This document shows, in pieces, positions 1-6,630 of a DNA stretch of 30,059 nucleotides; positions within the stretch are counted from its first letter, which is position 1, and the number at the start of each line of letters is the position of its first letter. The stretch is from assembly GCA_934101225.1 (NCBI GenBank), contig CAKOQK010000016.1, forward strand, positions 1 through 30,059. Direction: 5' to 3'. The notes beneath the pieces are model-generated. The model saw only the letters and a program-made list of their open reading frames with translations. It ran no database searches and had not been told where the DNA came from. The translations under genes were made by a program, and so were the position numbers. This DNA is from an uncultured Bacilli bacterium. Lineage in GTDB: Bacteria > Bacillota_I > Bacilli_A > RF39 > UBA660.

Positions 1-71
1 TAATACTTCGTTGATACCTACGCGTATATTGGACTTTCACCAACTAGATATATGCCATGCACGGCACACAC
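1..71 (-). mobile_element. 5' end of a group II intron (cut by window edge)
   Basis: Read on the minus strand from about position 71, the sequence starts GTGTG (group II 5' consensus GUGYG) and contains TTGGTGAAAGTCCAA. That is a domain I signature of bacterial group II introns, a small stem closing around GUGAAAGUC. The rest of the intron, including any reverse transcriptase/maturase, would lie left of position 1. The 5' boundary falls exactly after the T run of an intrinsic terminator (72-97), which is the insertion preference known for bacterial group IIC introns. Only the first ~70 nt are visible, so intactness and subclass cannot be judged. The exact first base could be 71 or 69 because of the GTGTGTG repeat. 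Confidence 0.6.
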
Positions 72-97
72 AAAAAAATTTACAATAAATTGTAAAT
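72..97 (-). terminator. intrinsic terminator of ucpA
   Basis: A perfect 9-bp inverted repeat (ATTTACAAT / ATTGTAAAT) with a 2-nt loop is followed on the minus strand by six Ts. It lies 38 nt downstream of the ucpA stop codon. The stem is AT-rich, as usual in this genome. Confidence 0.75.
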
Positions 98-134
98 CCT
101 TATTATAATAAATGCTATATAATTTAAAGTAATC

Positions 135-917
135 CTAAACACCTACACTCATAGTCTCAGGTAAAGTACTTCCACCATCAATTACAATTCCTTGTCCAGT
201 TATATAACTTGATTCATCGCTTGCTAAAAAAGCCGCTAATTCTCCCAGTTCCTCTATACTACCAAGTCTTTTCATTGGTATACCAATTCTTATTCCCTCA
301 ATTACACTCTTAGGATCATCACTATTTGAATCATTAGCAATACCATCTACCATAGGAGTCATAATATAACCAGGCATTATTGCATTTACCCTTATATTTC
401 TCGTAACTAATTCCATAGCTAACCCCTTAGTAAAACCAATTAGAGCAGCCTTAGTTGTAGCATAAGCACACTCCCCTGCATCAGCAACCATAGGACCTGT
501 AACACTAGATAAATTTATTATACTACCATTATTATTAAAACAAGTAAGAGCAGATTTAGTCACATTCCAAGTCCCTTTAATATTAATATCTAAATGAAAA
601 TCTCTAACCTCATCACTCATTTCTTCAAAAGTTTCTAATTTAGCAACACCAGCGTTATTAACAAGAACATCAATATTACCAAATACTTCCCTTGTCTTTT
701 TAATTGCTTCATCAACGCTTACTTTATCCCTTATATCAGCACAAAAACCAATAACATTATATCCATCATTTTTTAAATTAATAACAACATCATTTACTGA
801 CTTATCATAATCAATTATAGAAACCTTAGCACCATATTTTAAGAACACTTTAACAATACCAAGACCATTTCCCATCGCACCACCTGTAACTACACATACT
901 TTATCTTTTAATTTCAT
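135..917 (-). CDS. ucpA: short-chain dehydrogenase/reductase, UcpA type
   Basis: A 260-residue cytosolic NAD(P)-dependent oxidoreductase of the classical SDR family. Visible motifs are the Rossmann TGGAMGNG at residues 11-18, NNAG at 87-90, the catalytic Ser around 137-138 and YxxxK with Tyr152/Lys156. The C-terminal GGSTLPETMSVGV closely matches the end of E. coli UcpA, as does the middle (DFHLDINIKGTWNVTKS), so orthology to UcpA is likely; its physiological substrate is not known. I place the start at 917 rather than at the upstream in-frame ATG (944) because AGGAGG lies just before MKLKDK. The previous gene ends at 965 with its own terminator, so this is probably a separate unit closed by the terminator at 72-97. 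Confidence 0.9.
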   Translation of the reverse strand: MKLKDKVCVVTGGAMGNGLGIVKVFLKYGAKVSIIDYDKSVNDVVINLKNDGYNVIGFCADIRDKVSVDEAIKKTREVFGNIDVLVNNAGVAKLETFEEMSDEVRDFHLDINIKGTWNVTKSALTCFNNNGSIINLSSVTGPMVADAGECAYATTKAALIGFTKGLAMELVTRNIRVNAIMPGYIMTPMVDGIANDSNSDDPKSVIEGIRIGIPMKRLGSIEELGELAAFLASDESSYITGQGIVIDGGSTLPETMSVGV

Positions 918-942
918 AATTCCTCCTCTATTATAGAATATC

Positions 943-969
943 AAAAAAATAACTAAATTAATAGTTATT
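943..969 (-). terminator. intrinsic terminator after the thioredoxin-like gene
   Basis: An 8-bp perfect stem (AATAACTA / TAGTTATT, 6-nt loop) overlaps the stop codon at 965-967. It runs into five Ts on the minus strand (943-947). Confidence 0.7.
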
Positions 970-1582
970 TATTACAACCAGAAGTACAATAACTTGGAAA
1001 TGAAGCCTTAATCATATCAGAAAGTCTTTTCTTAAGACCATCCAAATCTTCATTTTTCCAATATTCCTCCGGAGTCTCATATCCCTTAGTATCTAATGAT
1101 GATTCATCATCAAAACCAACAATTTTACCATTATTTACAGCAATAACAGCAGGAACATATATTCTTTTATTCCCTTCATTATCATATTTTAAATAATCAT
1201 TTAATAACTGGGCAGTTTTTTTATAACCACTTGTATTATTTTTTCTATCATTTAAAATATTAAAATAATAAATCTTATCTAAATTTTCATTTATAGCAAC
1301 TTCATTTAAATAAGGAACATACGCCTTACACCAAGGACATTCAGGAAAACCTAAATATACAACCCCAGTCCCATTCTCTAGAATTTTATTAATCTCATCT
1401 AAGTTTCTATATACAAAAACATTATTAACTGTAAAGTCATATTCTTTAGCAAATCTTTCAGCATCACTCATTTTATCTTTTTTAAACAAAAAACTTAATG
1501 AAATAATTAAAATCAAAACTGCAATAATTCCAAAAATTATATACACATTTTTCTTTGAACTCTCCATTATTTTTTTCTTCAT
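965..1582 (-). CDS. membrane-anchored thioredoxin-like protein (CPWC)
   Basis: 205 residues. One membrane segment (about residues 13-33) is followed by an extracytoplasmic thioredoxin-like domain with a CPWC motif at residues 82-85 in the context GFPECPWCKAYVP. The late YIPA-like stretch 'YVPAVIAVNNGKIVGF' fits the cis-Pro loop and following strands of a thioredoxin fold. It resembles the PedC/BrcD-type bacteriocin accessory or disulfide isomerase group, but no bacteriocin gene is nearby. A thiol-disulfide role in folding exported proteins is therefore the safest reading. Two further Cys lie near the C-terminus (CTSGC). An RBS (AGGAAG) precedes the ATG at 1582, and a -10-like TATAAT lies upstream near 1612. 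It is closed by the terminator at 943-969. Confidence 0.75.
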   Translation of the reverse strand: MKKKIMESSKKNVYIIFGIIAVLILIISLSFLFKKDKMSDAERFAKEYDFTVNNVFVYRNLDEINKILENGTGVVYLGFPECPWCKAYVPYLNEVAINENLDKIYYFNILNDRKNNTSGYKKTAQLLNDYLKYDNEGNKRIYVPAVIAVNNGKIVGFDDESSLDTKGYETPEEYWKNEDLDGLKKRLSDMIKASFPSYCTSGCNK

Positions 1583-1771
1583 AAAAAATCACTTCCTAAC
1601 AAAATAATTTTATTATAATATTTCAAAAATTTCTATAAATTTCAAGTTGATAAACTCAACTATCAGTTTAGTTACTAAAAAACCATATAAATTTCTATTT
1701 TATAAAATATTAATATCTTCTAAACAAAATCTATCATTATTATCAATATAAATTAATCTCTTTTATAGCAA

Positions 1772-2200
1772 TTATTTAATATACTTTTCTACTAAATAGT
1801 ATTCATCAAAAGAAATTCTATATATTCCATTATAAGGCTGTTCAATAAAATATTTATTCTTTTTCTTATAAATAAACAAAGTTAAAATATTACCTTCACT
1901 ATATTCAATATTTAATTTTATTACGTTTTCTGCGTTTACAGGACTATCTTGTACACTTTTACTAGTTGTAGTTTTTTTAACTTTACTTATAACAAACATA
2001 ATATGTTTAATTTTTTTCTGTTCATCTATCCTAACTATCTTATCTTCTTGTTCCATATTTATGCTATAAACACTATCATCTAATGGTAAATCCAAAGTAT
2101 AAGAAGATTTTTTAGTTTCATTATAATACAGAATTCCTAGTACAACACTAGTACACACAAATATCACTATTAAAATAATCACTTTTTTATTTTTTATCAT
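1772..2200 (-). CDS. DUF5301 lipid-bilayer-anchored protein
   Basis: 142 residues with one N-terminal membrane helix (residues 6-25) and an extracytoplasmic domain. The pattern LDLPLDDSVYSI ... SVQDSPVNAENVIKLNI ... FIEQPYNGIYRI matches what I remember of the DUF5301 family. That is a small exported domain of unknown function in Clostridia and relatives, often encoded near regulators or transporters. No Cys in the signal region argues against a lipoprotein. The 190 bp downstream (1583-1771) hold no gene; a 6-bp hairpin (AGTTGA/TCAACT, ~1643-1659) lacks a T run. Confidence 0.6.
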   Translation of the reverse strand: MIKNKKVIILIVIFVCTSVVLGILYYNETKKSSYTLDLPLDDSVYSINMEQEDKIVRIDEQKKIKHIMFVISKVKKTTTSKSVQDSPVNAENVIKLNIEYSEGNILTLFIYKKKNKYFIEQPYNGIYRISFDEYYLVEKYIK

Positions 2201-2249
2201 TTTTACCTCATAACAAATATAATCATACCAATAAAATTATCAAATTTTA

Positions 2250-2612
2250 CTATCTCATCATTTCTTTTTGAATCCAAAACATAACTACATTAACAATATA
2301 ATCTATCTCATCACTTGAAAGATCATGTCCTTTTTTTATACCATGAATTCTTTCTAAACAACCTCTGCAGCAACACCCAGTAGCATGCTGAGCAATAAAA
2401 ACTGGGTGTACTTGTCTCATTGGAGTTTGCTTTCCATCATTATTAGGATATTTAGGAGCAATTCTTTTAATTATCAAATCCCTTGCATCTGCTTCAATCT
2501 TTTCAATTCCCTTAAGATTTACATAATCTTTCATATTTTTATTTAAATGAAATGAACCCCTAAATTTACTTTTAGATAAAGAATCTAATAAAACACCTAT
2601 ATCTTTATTCAA
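2250..2612 (-). CDS. DUF4186 protein
   Basis: 120 residues, soluble. The core 'HPVFIAQHATGCCCRGCLERIHGI(P/K)KG' is diagnostic of DUF4186, a small protein of unknown function with a conserved Cys/His cluster (here HATGCCCRGC, then H) that may bind metal. The start codon is TTG at 2612: it lies 5 nt after the stop of ybaK and the AAAGGA at the end of ybaK serves as its RBS, so the two are translationally coupled. The C-terminal helix DEIDYIVNVVMFWI also fits the family. Confidence 0.82.
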   Translation of the reverse strand: MNKDIGVLLDSLSKSKFRGSFHLNKNMKDYVNLKGIEKIEADARDLIIKRIAPKYPNNDGKQTPMRQVHPVFIAQHATGCCCRGCLERIHGIKKGHDLSSDEIDYIVNVVMFWIQKEMMR

Positions 2613-2617
2613 TTATA

Positions 2618-3088
2618 TCAATCCTTTACTATATCACTAAATTTATAATTTATAACTTTTTCTAAATCATTTAATTCTACTTCCACCTGATAACCTATTT
2701 TTCCACCACTAAAAATTATCTCCTTAAAGTTTTTAGCAGAATCATCTATAACTATTTTAAACGGCTTTTTTAACCCAATTGGCGAACACCCACCATGAAC
2801 ATATCCAGTTAATGGTAAAAGCTCCTTTTGATGAATCATTTCAATACTTTTCTCACTAACACTTTGAGCACATTTCTTTAAGTCTAATTCTTTATGAACT
2901 GGTATCATAAATACATAATTTTGTTTAGACTTTGAAACCGTTACTAATGTTTTAAAAACCTTATTTGGATCCTCATTTAAAACACTTGCAACATCCACAC
3001 CACTTACTGCTTCAGTATCACCATAGAAATATTCATTATACTTTATTTTCTTTTGATCTAATATTCTCATAACATTTGTTTTTTCCAT
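2618..3088 (-). CDS. ybaK: Cys-tRNA(Pro)/Cys-tRNA(Cys) deacylase, YbaK/EbsC family
   Basis: 156 residues, full length for the family. It hydrolyses misacylated Cys-tRNA(Pro) in the cytosol as trans-editing after prolyl-tRNA synthetase. Family markers are the Lys of 'VFKTLV' near residue 45, the 'GGCSPIGLKK' loop and the C-terminal 'FSGGKIGYQVEVELNDL' region. The RBS AAGGAG is 7 nt upstream of the ATG at 3088. It is the first gene of a two-gene unit with the DUF4186 gene. Confidence 0.92.
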   Translation of the reverse strand: MEKTNVMRILDQKKIKYNEYFYGDTEAVSGVDVASVLNEDPNKVFKTLVTVSKSKQNYVFMIPVHKELDLKKCAQSVSEKSIEMIHQKELLPLTGYVHGGCSPIGLKKPFKIVIDDSAKNFKEIIFSGGKIGYQVEVELNDLEKVINYKFSDIVKD

Positions 3089-3301
3089 ACATATTCTCCT
3101 TTATCATCAGTCTTAATCTACATATTCATTCAATTTAAATCTTTAATAACATATATATCTATAAATAATTTTAACATACATTTATATTTATTATATAAAA
3201 ATAGAAAAAATAATTATATCATTTTGCCATAAATTAGCATTAAAAATTTATTTAAATTTCCTTCAATTATCTTTATTTTTCAAATTTAAATATATTAAAA
3301 C

Positions 3302-3330
3302 AAAAGATCAACTATTCAAATTGATCCTTT
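3302..3330 (-). terminator. terminator hairpin after the XRE gene
   Basis: A 10-bp stem (AAAGGATCAA / TTGATCTTTT, one G-U pair) with a 9-nt loop lies 5 bp beyond the XRE stop codon. The T tract is formed by the end of the stem. The remaining intergenic DNA up to ybaK (3089-3301) is very AT-rich with no gene seen. Confidence 0.6.
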
Positions 3331-3335
3331 ATAAA

Positions 3336-3911
3336 TTAATTGTCCTCCAAACAAGTTCCACCATTATTCTCAATATAAATAACTATTTTATCCAATAATT
3401 CTTTTGGTTCACCAGTTTTCAAATTATGCAAATTAAATTCATTTATTATATCTACATCATCAATATCAAATGAAAGAGTTCCATCACTATTATTTTTCAT
3501 AACAATATAACTTTTTACTTTACCATTATAATAACAAATTCTTCCTTCTCCACTTGATAATGACTCGCTTGAATAATATTTAATAGTATAAAAATATATA
3601 CAAACCACACATAATAAAATAAAAATAAGAGTTCCTAAAGTAATTCCTACCACTTTAACTAATTTTATAATTAATTTTGAATTACTCTCAGTTTTATCAA
3701 TTTTCTCTAAAAGTAAATTTTTTCTCCCAATTAATTCATCCAAACTAATATCAAATATATTTGATAATTTTTGTGCTTGTTTTAAGTCAGGACTAGTTTC
3801 ATTAAGTTCCCAATTTGATATAGTTTGTCTTGTAACACCTATCATCTCAGCAAGTTCTTCTTGACTTAATTTATGTTTTTTTCTTTCATTAATAATTTTA
3901 TCTCCTAACAT
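3336..3911 (-). CDS. membrane-anchored XRE-family regulator
   Basis: 191 residues. An N-terminal HTH_XRE DNA-binding domain (residues ~5-60; 'LSQEELAEMIGVTRQTISNWE') is followed by a linker and one membrane helix (~residues 80-105, LVKVVGITLGTLIFILLCVVC). A ~85-residue domain outside the membrane completes it. This cytoplasmic HTH + TM + external domain layout is common for small envelope-sensing regulators, and the ligand is unknown. I start at MLGDKI (3911): AAAGGAG sits 8 nt upstream, and the 25 upstream codons would overlap the promoter region. The inverted repeat at 3945-3977 probably marks its own operator. It is a single gene closed by the terminator at 3302-3330. Confidence 0.8.
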   Translation of the reverse strand: MLGDKIINERKKHKLSQEELAEMIGVTRQTISNWELNETSPDLKQAQKLSNIFDISLDELIGRKNLLLEKIDKTESNSKLIIKLVKVVGITLGTLIFILLCVVCIYFYTIKYYSSESLSSGEGRICYYNGKVKSYIVMKNNSDGTLSFDIDDVDIINEFNLHNLKTGEPKELLDKIVIYIENNGGTCLEDN

Positions 3912-3944
3912 ACATTTTCTCCTTTCTATTTTAATTTTAAACTT

Positions 3945-3977
3945 TTCCAAATTATATTCTACCAATTTCATTTGGAA
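3945..3977 (-). promoter_or_regulatory. XRE gene promoter with an 8-bp inverted repeat (candidate operator)
   Basis: TTCCAAAT (3945-3952) and ATTTGGAA (3970-3977) form perfect 8-bp arms 17 bp apart. A minus-strand TATAAT -10 box (3951-3956) overlaps one arm, and the XRE start lies ~35 nt downstream. This position suits autoregulation. No convincing -35 box is seen. Confidence 0.5.
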
Positions 3978-4023
3978 TATACGCAAATATTTTTAACATT
4001 TTTAAAAATTACATATATCACTT

Positions 4024-4060
4024 AAAAAAATTGCAACTAACTCTTTCATAATTGCAACTA
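4024..4060 (-). terminator. intrinsic terminator of gpmA
   Basis: Two copies of AGTTGCAATT pair through their palindromic TTGCAA cores. They give an ~11-bp stem (two G-U pairs) with a 9-nt loop, ending in a T7 run (4024-4030) on the minus strand, just past the gpmA stop. Confidence 0.7.
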
Positions 4061-4073
4061 TCAACAATAATTT

Positions 4074-4763
4074 CTACTTTAAATAATAATGTCTTATTGG
4101 GGTTAAATTTTCATCTAACTCATAACAAATCGGATTTCCAGTTTCTAACTCCAACTTAATAATATCTTCATCACTTATATTATCTAAGTACTTTATTAAT
4201 CCTCTTAAACTATTCCCATGAGCAACAATTATAACCTTCTTGCCACTTTCTATTTCTGGTTTAATATCCAAGTTCCAATACTCAAGAACTCTCTTTATTG
4301 TATCTAAAAGATTTTCTGTTTTTGGTAATTCATCTTTACTTAAATCCTTATATTTTTCATCATTACCTGGATATCTTGGATCATCTTCTTCTAATTTTGG
4401 AGGCCTTACATCTGTACTTCTTCGCCAAAGTAAAACCTGCTTTTCACCATATTTTTCTCTTGTTTCATCTTTATTTAAACCTTGCAATGCCCCATAATGT
4501 CTTTCATTTAACTTCCAACTTCTTCTAATTTCAATATTTTCTTCTCCCATTTCCTTCAAAATATAACCTAAAGTATCTTCTGCCCTTTTAAGTACTGAAG
4601 TAAACGCTAAATCAAAATGAAATCCTTTTTCTTTTAATATTTTACCTGCTTCTTTTGCTTCTAAAATACCTTGCTCAGATAACTCAACATCTGTCCAACC
4701 AGTAAATTTATTTTCTAAATTCCACACACTTTGCCCATGTCTTACTAATACTAATTTTATCAT
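4074..4763 (-). CDS. gpmA: 2,3-bisphosphoglycerate-dependent phosphoglycerate mutase
   Basis: 229 residues, the usual GpmA length. It interconverts 3- and 2-phosphoglycerate in glycolysis. Visible are the RHG motif with the phospho-acceptor His (LVRHGQSVWN, residues 6-15), 'FTGWTDVELSEQG', 'LNERHYGALQGLNK' with the catalytic Glu, the second His in 'VAHGNSLRGLIKYL' and the typical C-terminus 'LTPIRHYYL'. The start is the second of two nearby ATGs: AAGGAG is only 3 nt from MFMIKL but 9 nt from MIKL, so 4763 is preferred. It is monocistronic with promoter 4795-4823 and terminator 4024-4060. Confidence 0.95.
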   Translation of the reverse strand: MIKLVLVRHGQSVWNLENKFTGWTDVELSEQGILEAKEAGKILKEKGFHFDLAFTSVLKRAEDTLGYILKEMGEENIEIRRSWKLNERHYGALQGLNKDETREKYGEKQVLLWRRSTDVRPPKLEEDDPRYPGNDEKYKDLSKDELPKTENLLDTIKRVLEYWNLDIKPEIESGKKVIIVAHGNSLRGLIKYLDNISDEDIIKLELETGNPICYELDENLTPIRHYYLK

Positions 4764-4794
4764 AAACATTTTCTCCTTAATATAATCTATAAAA

Positions 4795-4823
4795 ATTATA
4801 GTACTAGTCACATTCTATAGCAA
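4795..4823 (-). promoter_or_regulatory. gpmA: sigma-A type promoter of gpmA
   Basis: On the minus strand TTGCTA (4818-4823), a 17-bp spacer and a perfect TATAAT (4795-4800). The start codon lies ~31 nt below the -10 box. Confidence 0.65.
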
Positions 4824-4936
4824 GAATTATTAAGTATATAGTAAAATAACATAATAAAATATAAATTTCTTCCATTATTCACAAGTTTCTCAAAGTAAAA
4901 CTTATTATATGTATAGTAAAAAAATTAAAACAAGAA

Positions 4937-4962
4937 AAAAGAATGCTTCTATACATTCTTTT
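4937..4962 (-). terminator. terminator of the ECF sigma operon
   Basis: A 9-bp perfect stem (AAAAGAATG / CATTCTTTT, 8-nt loop) lies just beyond the stop of the small membrane protein gene at 4969. It ends in Ts on the minus strand. Confidence 0.65.
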
Positions 4963-4968
4963 AATATA

Positions 4969-5193
4969 TTATTTAATATTATTGTAAATTTCCTTGCCAA
5001 ACACTTCAATAATTATACCATTTTCAAAATCATTATTATATTTACCATCTATTTTATATCTATGTACCTTAGACACTTTATAAATAACGGCTTTATATTC
5101 AATTGTTCCACCATCATTTAAGGCATTACGTCTAGGAAATAACAAAATAACTAAAACAATAATTATCAAACTAATTAAAACTTTTTTCTTCAT
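4969..5193 (-). CDS. small single-pass membrane/exported protein
   Basis: 74 residues. A hydrophobic N-terminal segment (MKKKVLISLIIIVLVILLFP) is followed by 'NDGGTIEYKAVIYKVSKVHRY'. That pattern recurs in small secreted or anchored proteins of unknown function in Bacillota. The start is the ATG at 5193 because AGGAG lies 6 nt upstream. It is the last gene of the sigma/anti-sigma operon, 6-9 nt behind the anti-sigma gene, so it may be part of the envelope-stress response that the sigma factor controls. That role is inference. Confidence 0.6.
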   Translation of the reverse strand: MKKKVLISLIIIVLVILLFPRRNALNDGGTIEYKAVIYKVSKVHRYKIDGKYNNDFENGIIIEVFGKEIYNNIK

Positions 5194-5202
5194 CACACAC
5201 TC

Positions 5203-5877
5203 CTACTTAATTATTGATTTTAAAAACATCTCTAATTCAACTATATTAATACCATTAGTTTCAATATCATAATTAACATTATTATAAATAAATTCCACAA
5301 AATAAATATTTTCATATTTATAAATAACAAGTTCATTATCATTAATATTAGATTTTAAAGCACTATCACTATCAAAACCATAATCTCTTACTGGCTTACC
5401 TTTATCAGAAAAAGCAACCCTTATATTTCTTTCATCATTTTCATTAGAAAAATAATAAACATAACAATTTAAATTATCATATTTACTCTTACCTATGTCT
5501 CTAGTATACACGCTATAACCATTAAACTTATTTAAATCATCAGGAACCCATGCATCACTTAAATAAGAATCAGTTTTCTTTACAGCTTGAATTTTAATAT
5601 CAGCATCAATCTTGTTTACACCAGCACTACTAATTTCATTAACCAAAATTCTACTATTATCCCCATTACTAGCGTTACCACCATTACTAAATACTAAATT
5701 TTTATTATAAACAAATACTCCCCCAATAATTAAAACAATCACAATTACAGCATAACGTACCAGCTTTATCATATTACTAACATTTTTATTTTTATATTTA
5801 ATTAAAATTTGTTCCTTCATCTCTTGTTTATCAAACTCATCATCAAATATTTTTTTGAATTCCTTTCTATTAAACAT
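5203..5877 (-). CDS. putative transmembrane anti-sigma factor
   Basis: 224 residues. A short cytoplasmic N-terminus (~40 residues, rich in charged helices: RKEFKKIFDDEFDKQEMKEQI), one membrane helix (LVRYAVIVIVLIIGGVFVYN) and a ~160-residue extracytoplasmic domain. The domain contains 'PDDLNKFNGYSVYTRDI ... YYFSNENDERNIRVAFS', in the style of DUF4367-type anti-sigma C-termini. I assign anti-sigma from the layout and from the 8-bp overlap with the upstream ECF sigma gene. No zinc-binding ZAS motif (HxxxCxxC) is seen, so it is not a classical ZAS anti-sigma. The start at ATG 5877 is chosen because AGGGG lies 8 nt upstream. Confidence 0.65.
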   Translation of the reverse strand: MFNRKEFKKIFDDEFDKQEMKEQILIKYKNKNVSNMIKLVRYAVIVIVLIIGGVFVYNKNLVFSNGGNASNGDNSRILVNEISSAGVNKIDADIKIQAVKKTDSYLSDAWVPDDLNKFNGYSVYTRDIGKSKYDNLNCYVYYFSNENDERNIRVAFSDKGKPVRDYGFDSDSALKSNINDNELVIYKYENIYFVEFIYNNVNYDIETNGINIVELEMFLKSIIK

Positions 5878-6409
5878 TTTCATCACCCCTGTTTTTCATT
5901 ACAACTTTAAGTTCATTTAAAGTTCTATATAGATAATGTTTTACGTTAGATTCACTTATCTTAAGTAATCCAGCAACATCCTTAATACTTATATCCTCAT
6001 AATAATATAGATAAAATACTTTAAAAACAATCGCTTTCTTCTTTTTCAAAAAATCCCATATAAACTTAATATCTTCTTTTTTAATAAACTCATCTTGTAA
6101 ATCAAAATCATCAGGAATATTATCAGTTACATCAAATTCTTCATCTCTAGAAAATAAATTAACTAACTTAACTTTATAATTAAAACGATAATACTCATTA
6201 ACCTTATTTTTAGCTATCCCCATAACATACGCATTACCATTATCAATATTTATTTTATTAATCTTCTTAAGTAAATCAACATAAACATTTTGTACAATAT
6301 CTTTAACATCTTCCACATTTGAACAATTACAAATCACATATTTTAAGACATTCTTATAAGATTCATTATACAATTTATCAAATTTATTTAAGGTTTCTTG
6401 ATCGATCAT
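5870..6409 (-). CDS. ECF-type RNA polymerase sigma factor
   Basis: 179 residues. Region 2 is 'YKNVLKYVICNCSNVEDVKDIVQNVYVDLLKKI' (shown in part: DVKDIVQNVYVDL), with region 2.3/2.4 around 'NAYVMGIAKNKVNEYYR'. Region 4 is the helix-turn-helix 'YYYEDISIKDVAGLLKISESNVKHYLYR'. No region 1.1 or 3, as in ECF factors. The start at 6409 has GAGGTGG 5 nt upstream, while the 16 extra in-frame codons would run through the promoter. It overlaps the next gene by 8 nt and probably directs its own operon (see 6429-6456). Its regulon cannot be read from this window. Confidence 0.85.
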   Translation of the reverse strand: MIDQETLNKFDKLYNESYKNVLKYVICNCSNVEDVKDIVQNVYVDLLKKINKINIDNGNAYVMGIAKNKVNEYYRFNYKVKLVNLFSRDEEFDVTDNIPDDFDLQDEFIKKEDIKFIWDFLKKKKAIVFKVFYLYYYEDISIKDVAGLLKISESNVKHYLYRTLNELKVVMKNRGDENV

Positions 6410-6428
6410 TACATCCACCTCACTAATA

Positions 6429-6456
6429 TAGTTGTATATTTTACAAAAAAGTTCCA
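6429..6456 (-). promoter_or_regulatory. candidate ECF-type autoregulatory promoter
   Basis: On the minus strand TGGAAC followed by a T run (6451-6456) stands 16 nt before CAACTA (6429-6434). This spacing and the GGAAC-type -35 box followed by Ts are typical of ECF promoters. It lies ~20 nt upstream of the sigma factor start. The -10 element differs from the usual CGTC core. Confidence 0.4.
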
Positions 6457-6486
6457 AAAAAAAGCAAATTATTTTTCATAACTTAC

Positions 6487-6630
6487 TTATTTACTATTAT
6501 TTTTTACATATAATGCCAAAATTATTATTCCCACTAAATTAATTCCAATTGATACCCCAAGTAATAAGCCTCTACTAAATTCACTAGTACTACTACTCTC
6601 ATTACAATTAAAATATATATAACATATATA
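6487..6630 (-). pseudogene. orphan C-terminal membrane anchor, in frame behind the surface-protein stop
   Basis: Forty-seven sense codons continue in exactly the frame of the upstream gene after its TAA (6631-6633), ending at a TAA at 6487. They encode a Ser/Thr linker (NESSSTSEFS), a clear membrane helix (GLLLGVSIGINLVGIIILAL) and a short basic tail (YVKNNSK). No in-frame ATG, GTG or TTG with an RBS precedes the helix, so it does not look like an independent gene. It is best read as the original C-terminal anchor of the upstream protein, separated by an acquired stop. Readthrough is another possibility. Confidence 0.45.

Noticed and set aside
1620..1770. Riboswitch or structured leader upstream of the thioredoxin-like gene
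   Set aside because: Only a 6-bp hairpin is visible, with no T run and no recognisable riboswitch core.
4029..4060. Direct repeat AATTGCAACTA twice, 21 bp apart, as a regulator binding site
   Set aside because: The TTGCAA core is palindromic, so the two copies pair into a stem ending in T7; a terminator of gpmA explains it better.
4240..4528. Two overlapping plus-strand frames
   Set aside because: Antisense to gpmA, whose family match is certain; no RBS.
4909..5121. Plus-strand 70-codon frame
   Set aside because: Antisense to the small membrane protein and its terminator; no RBS.
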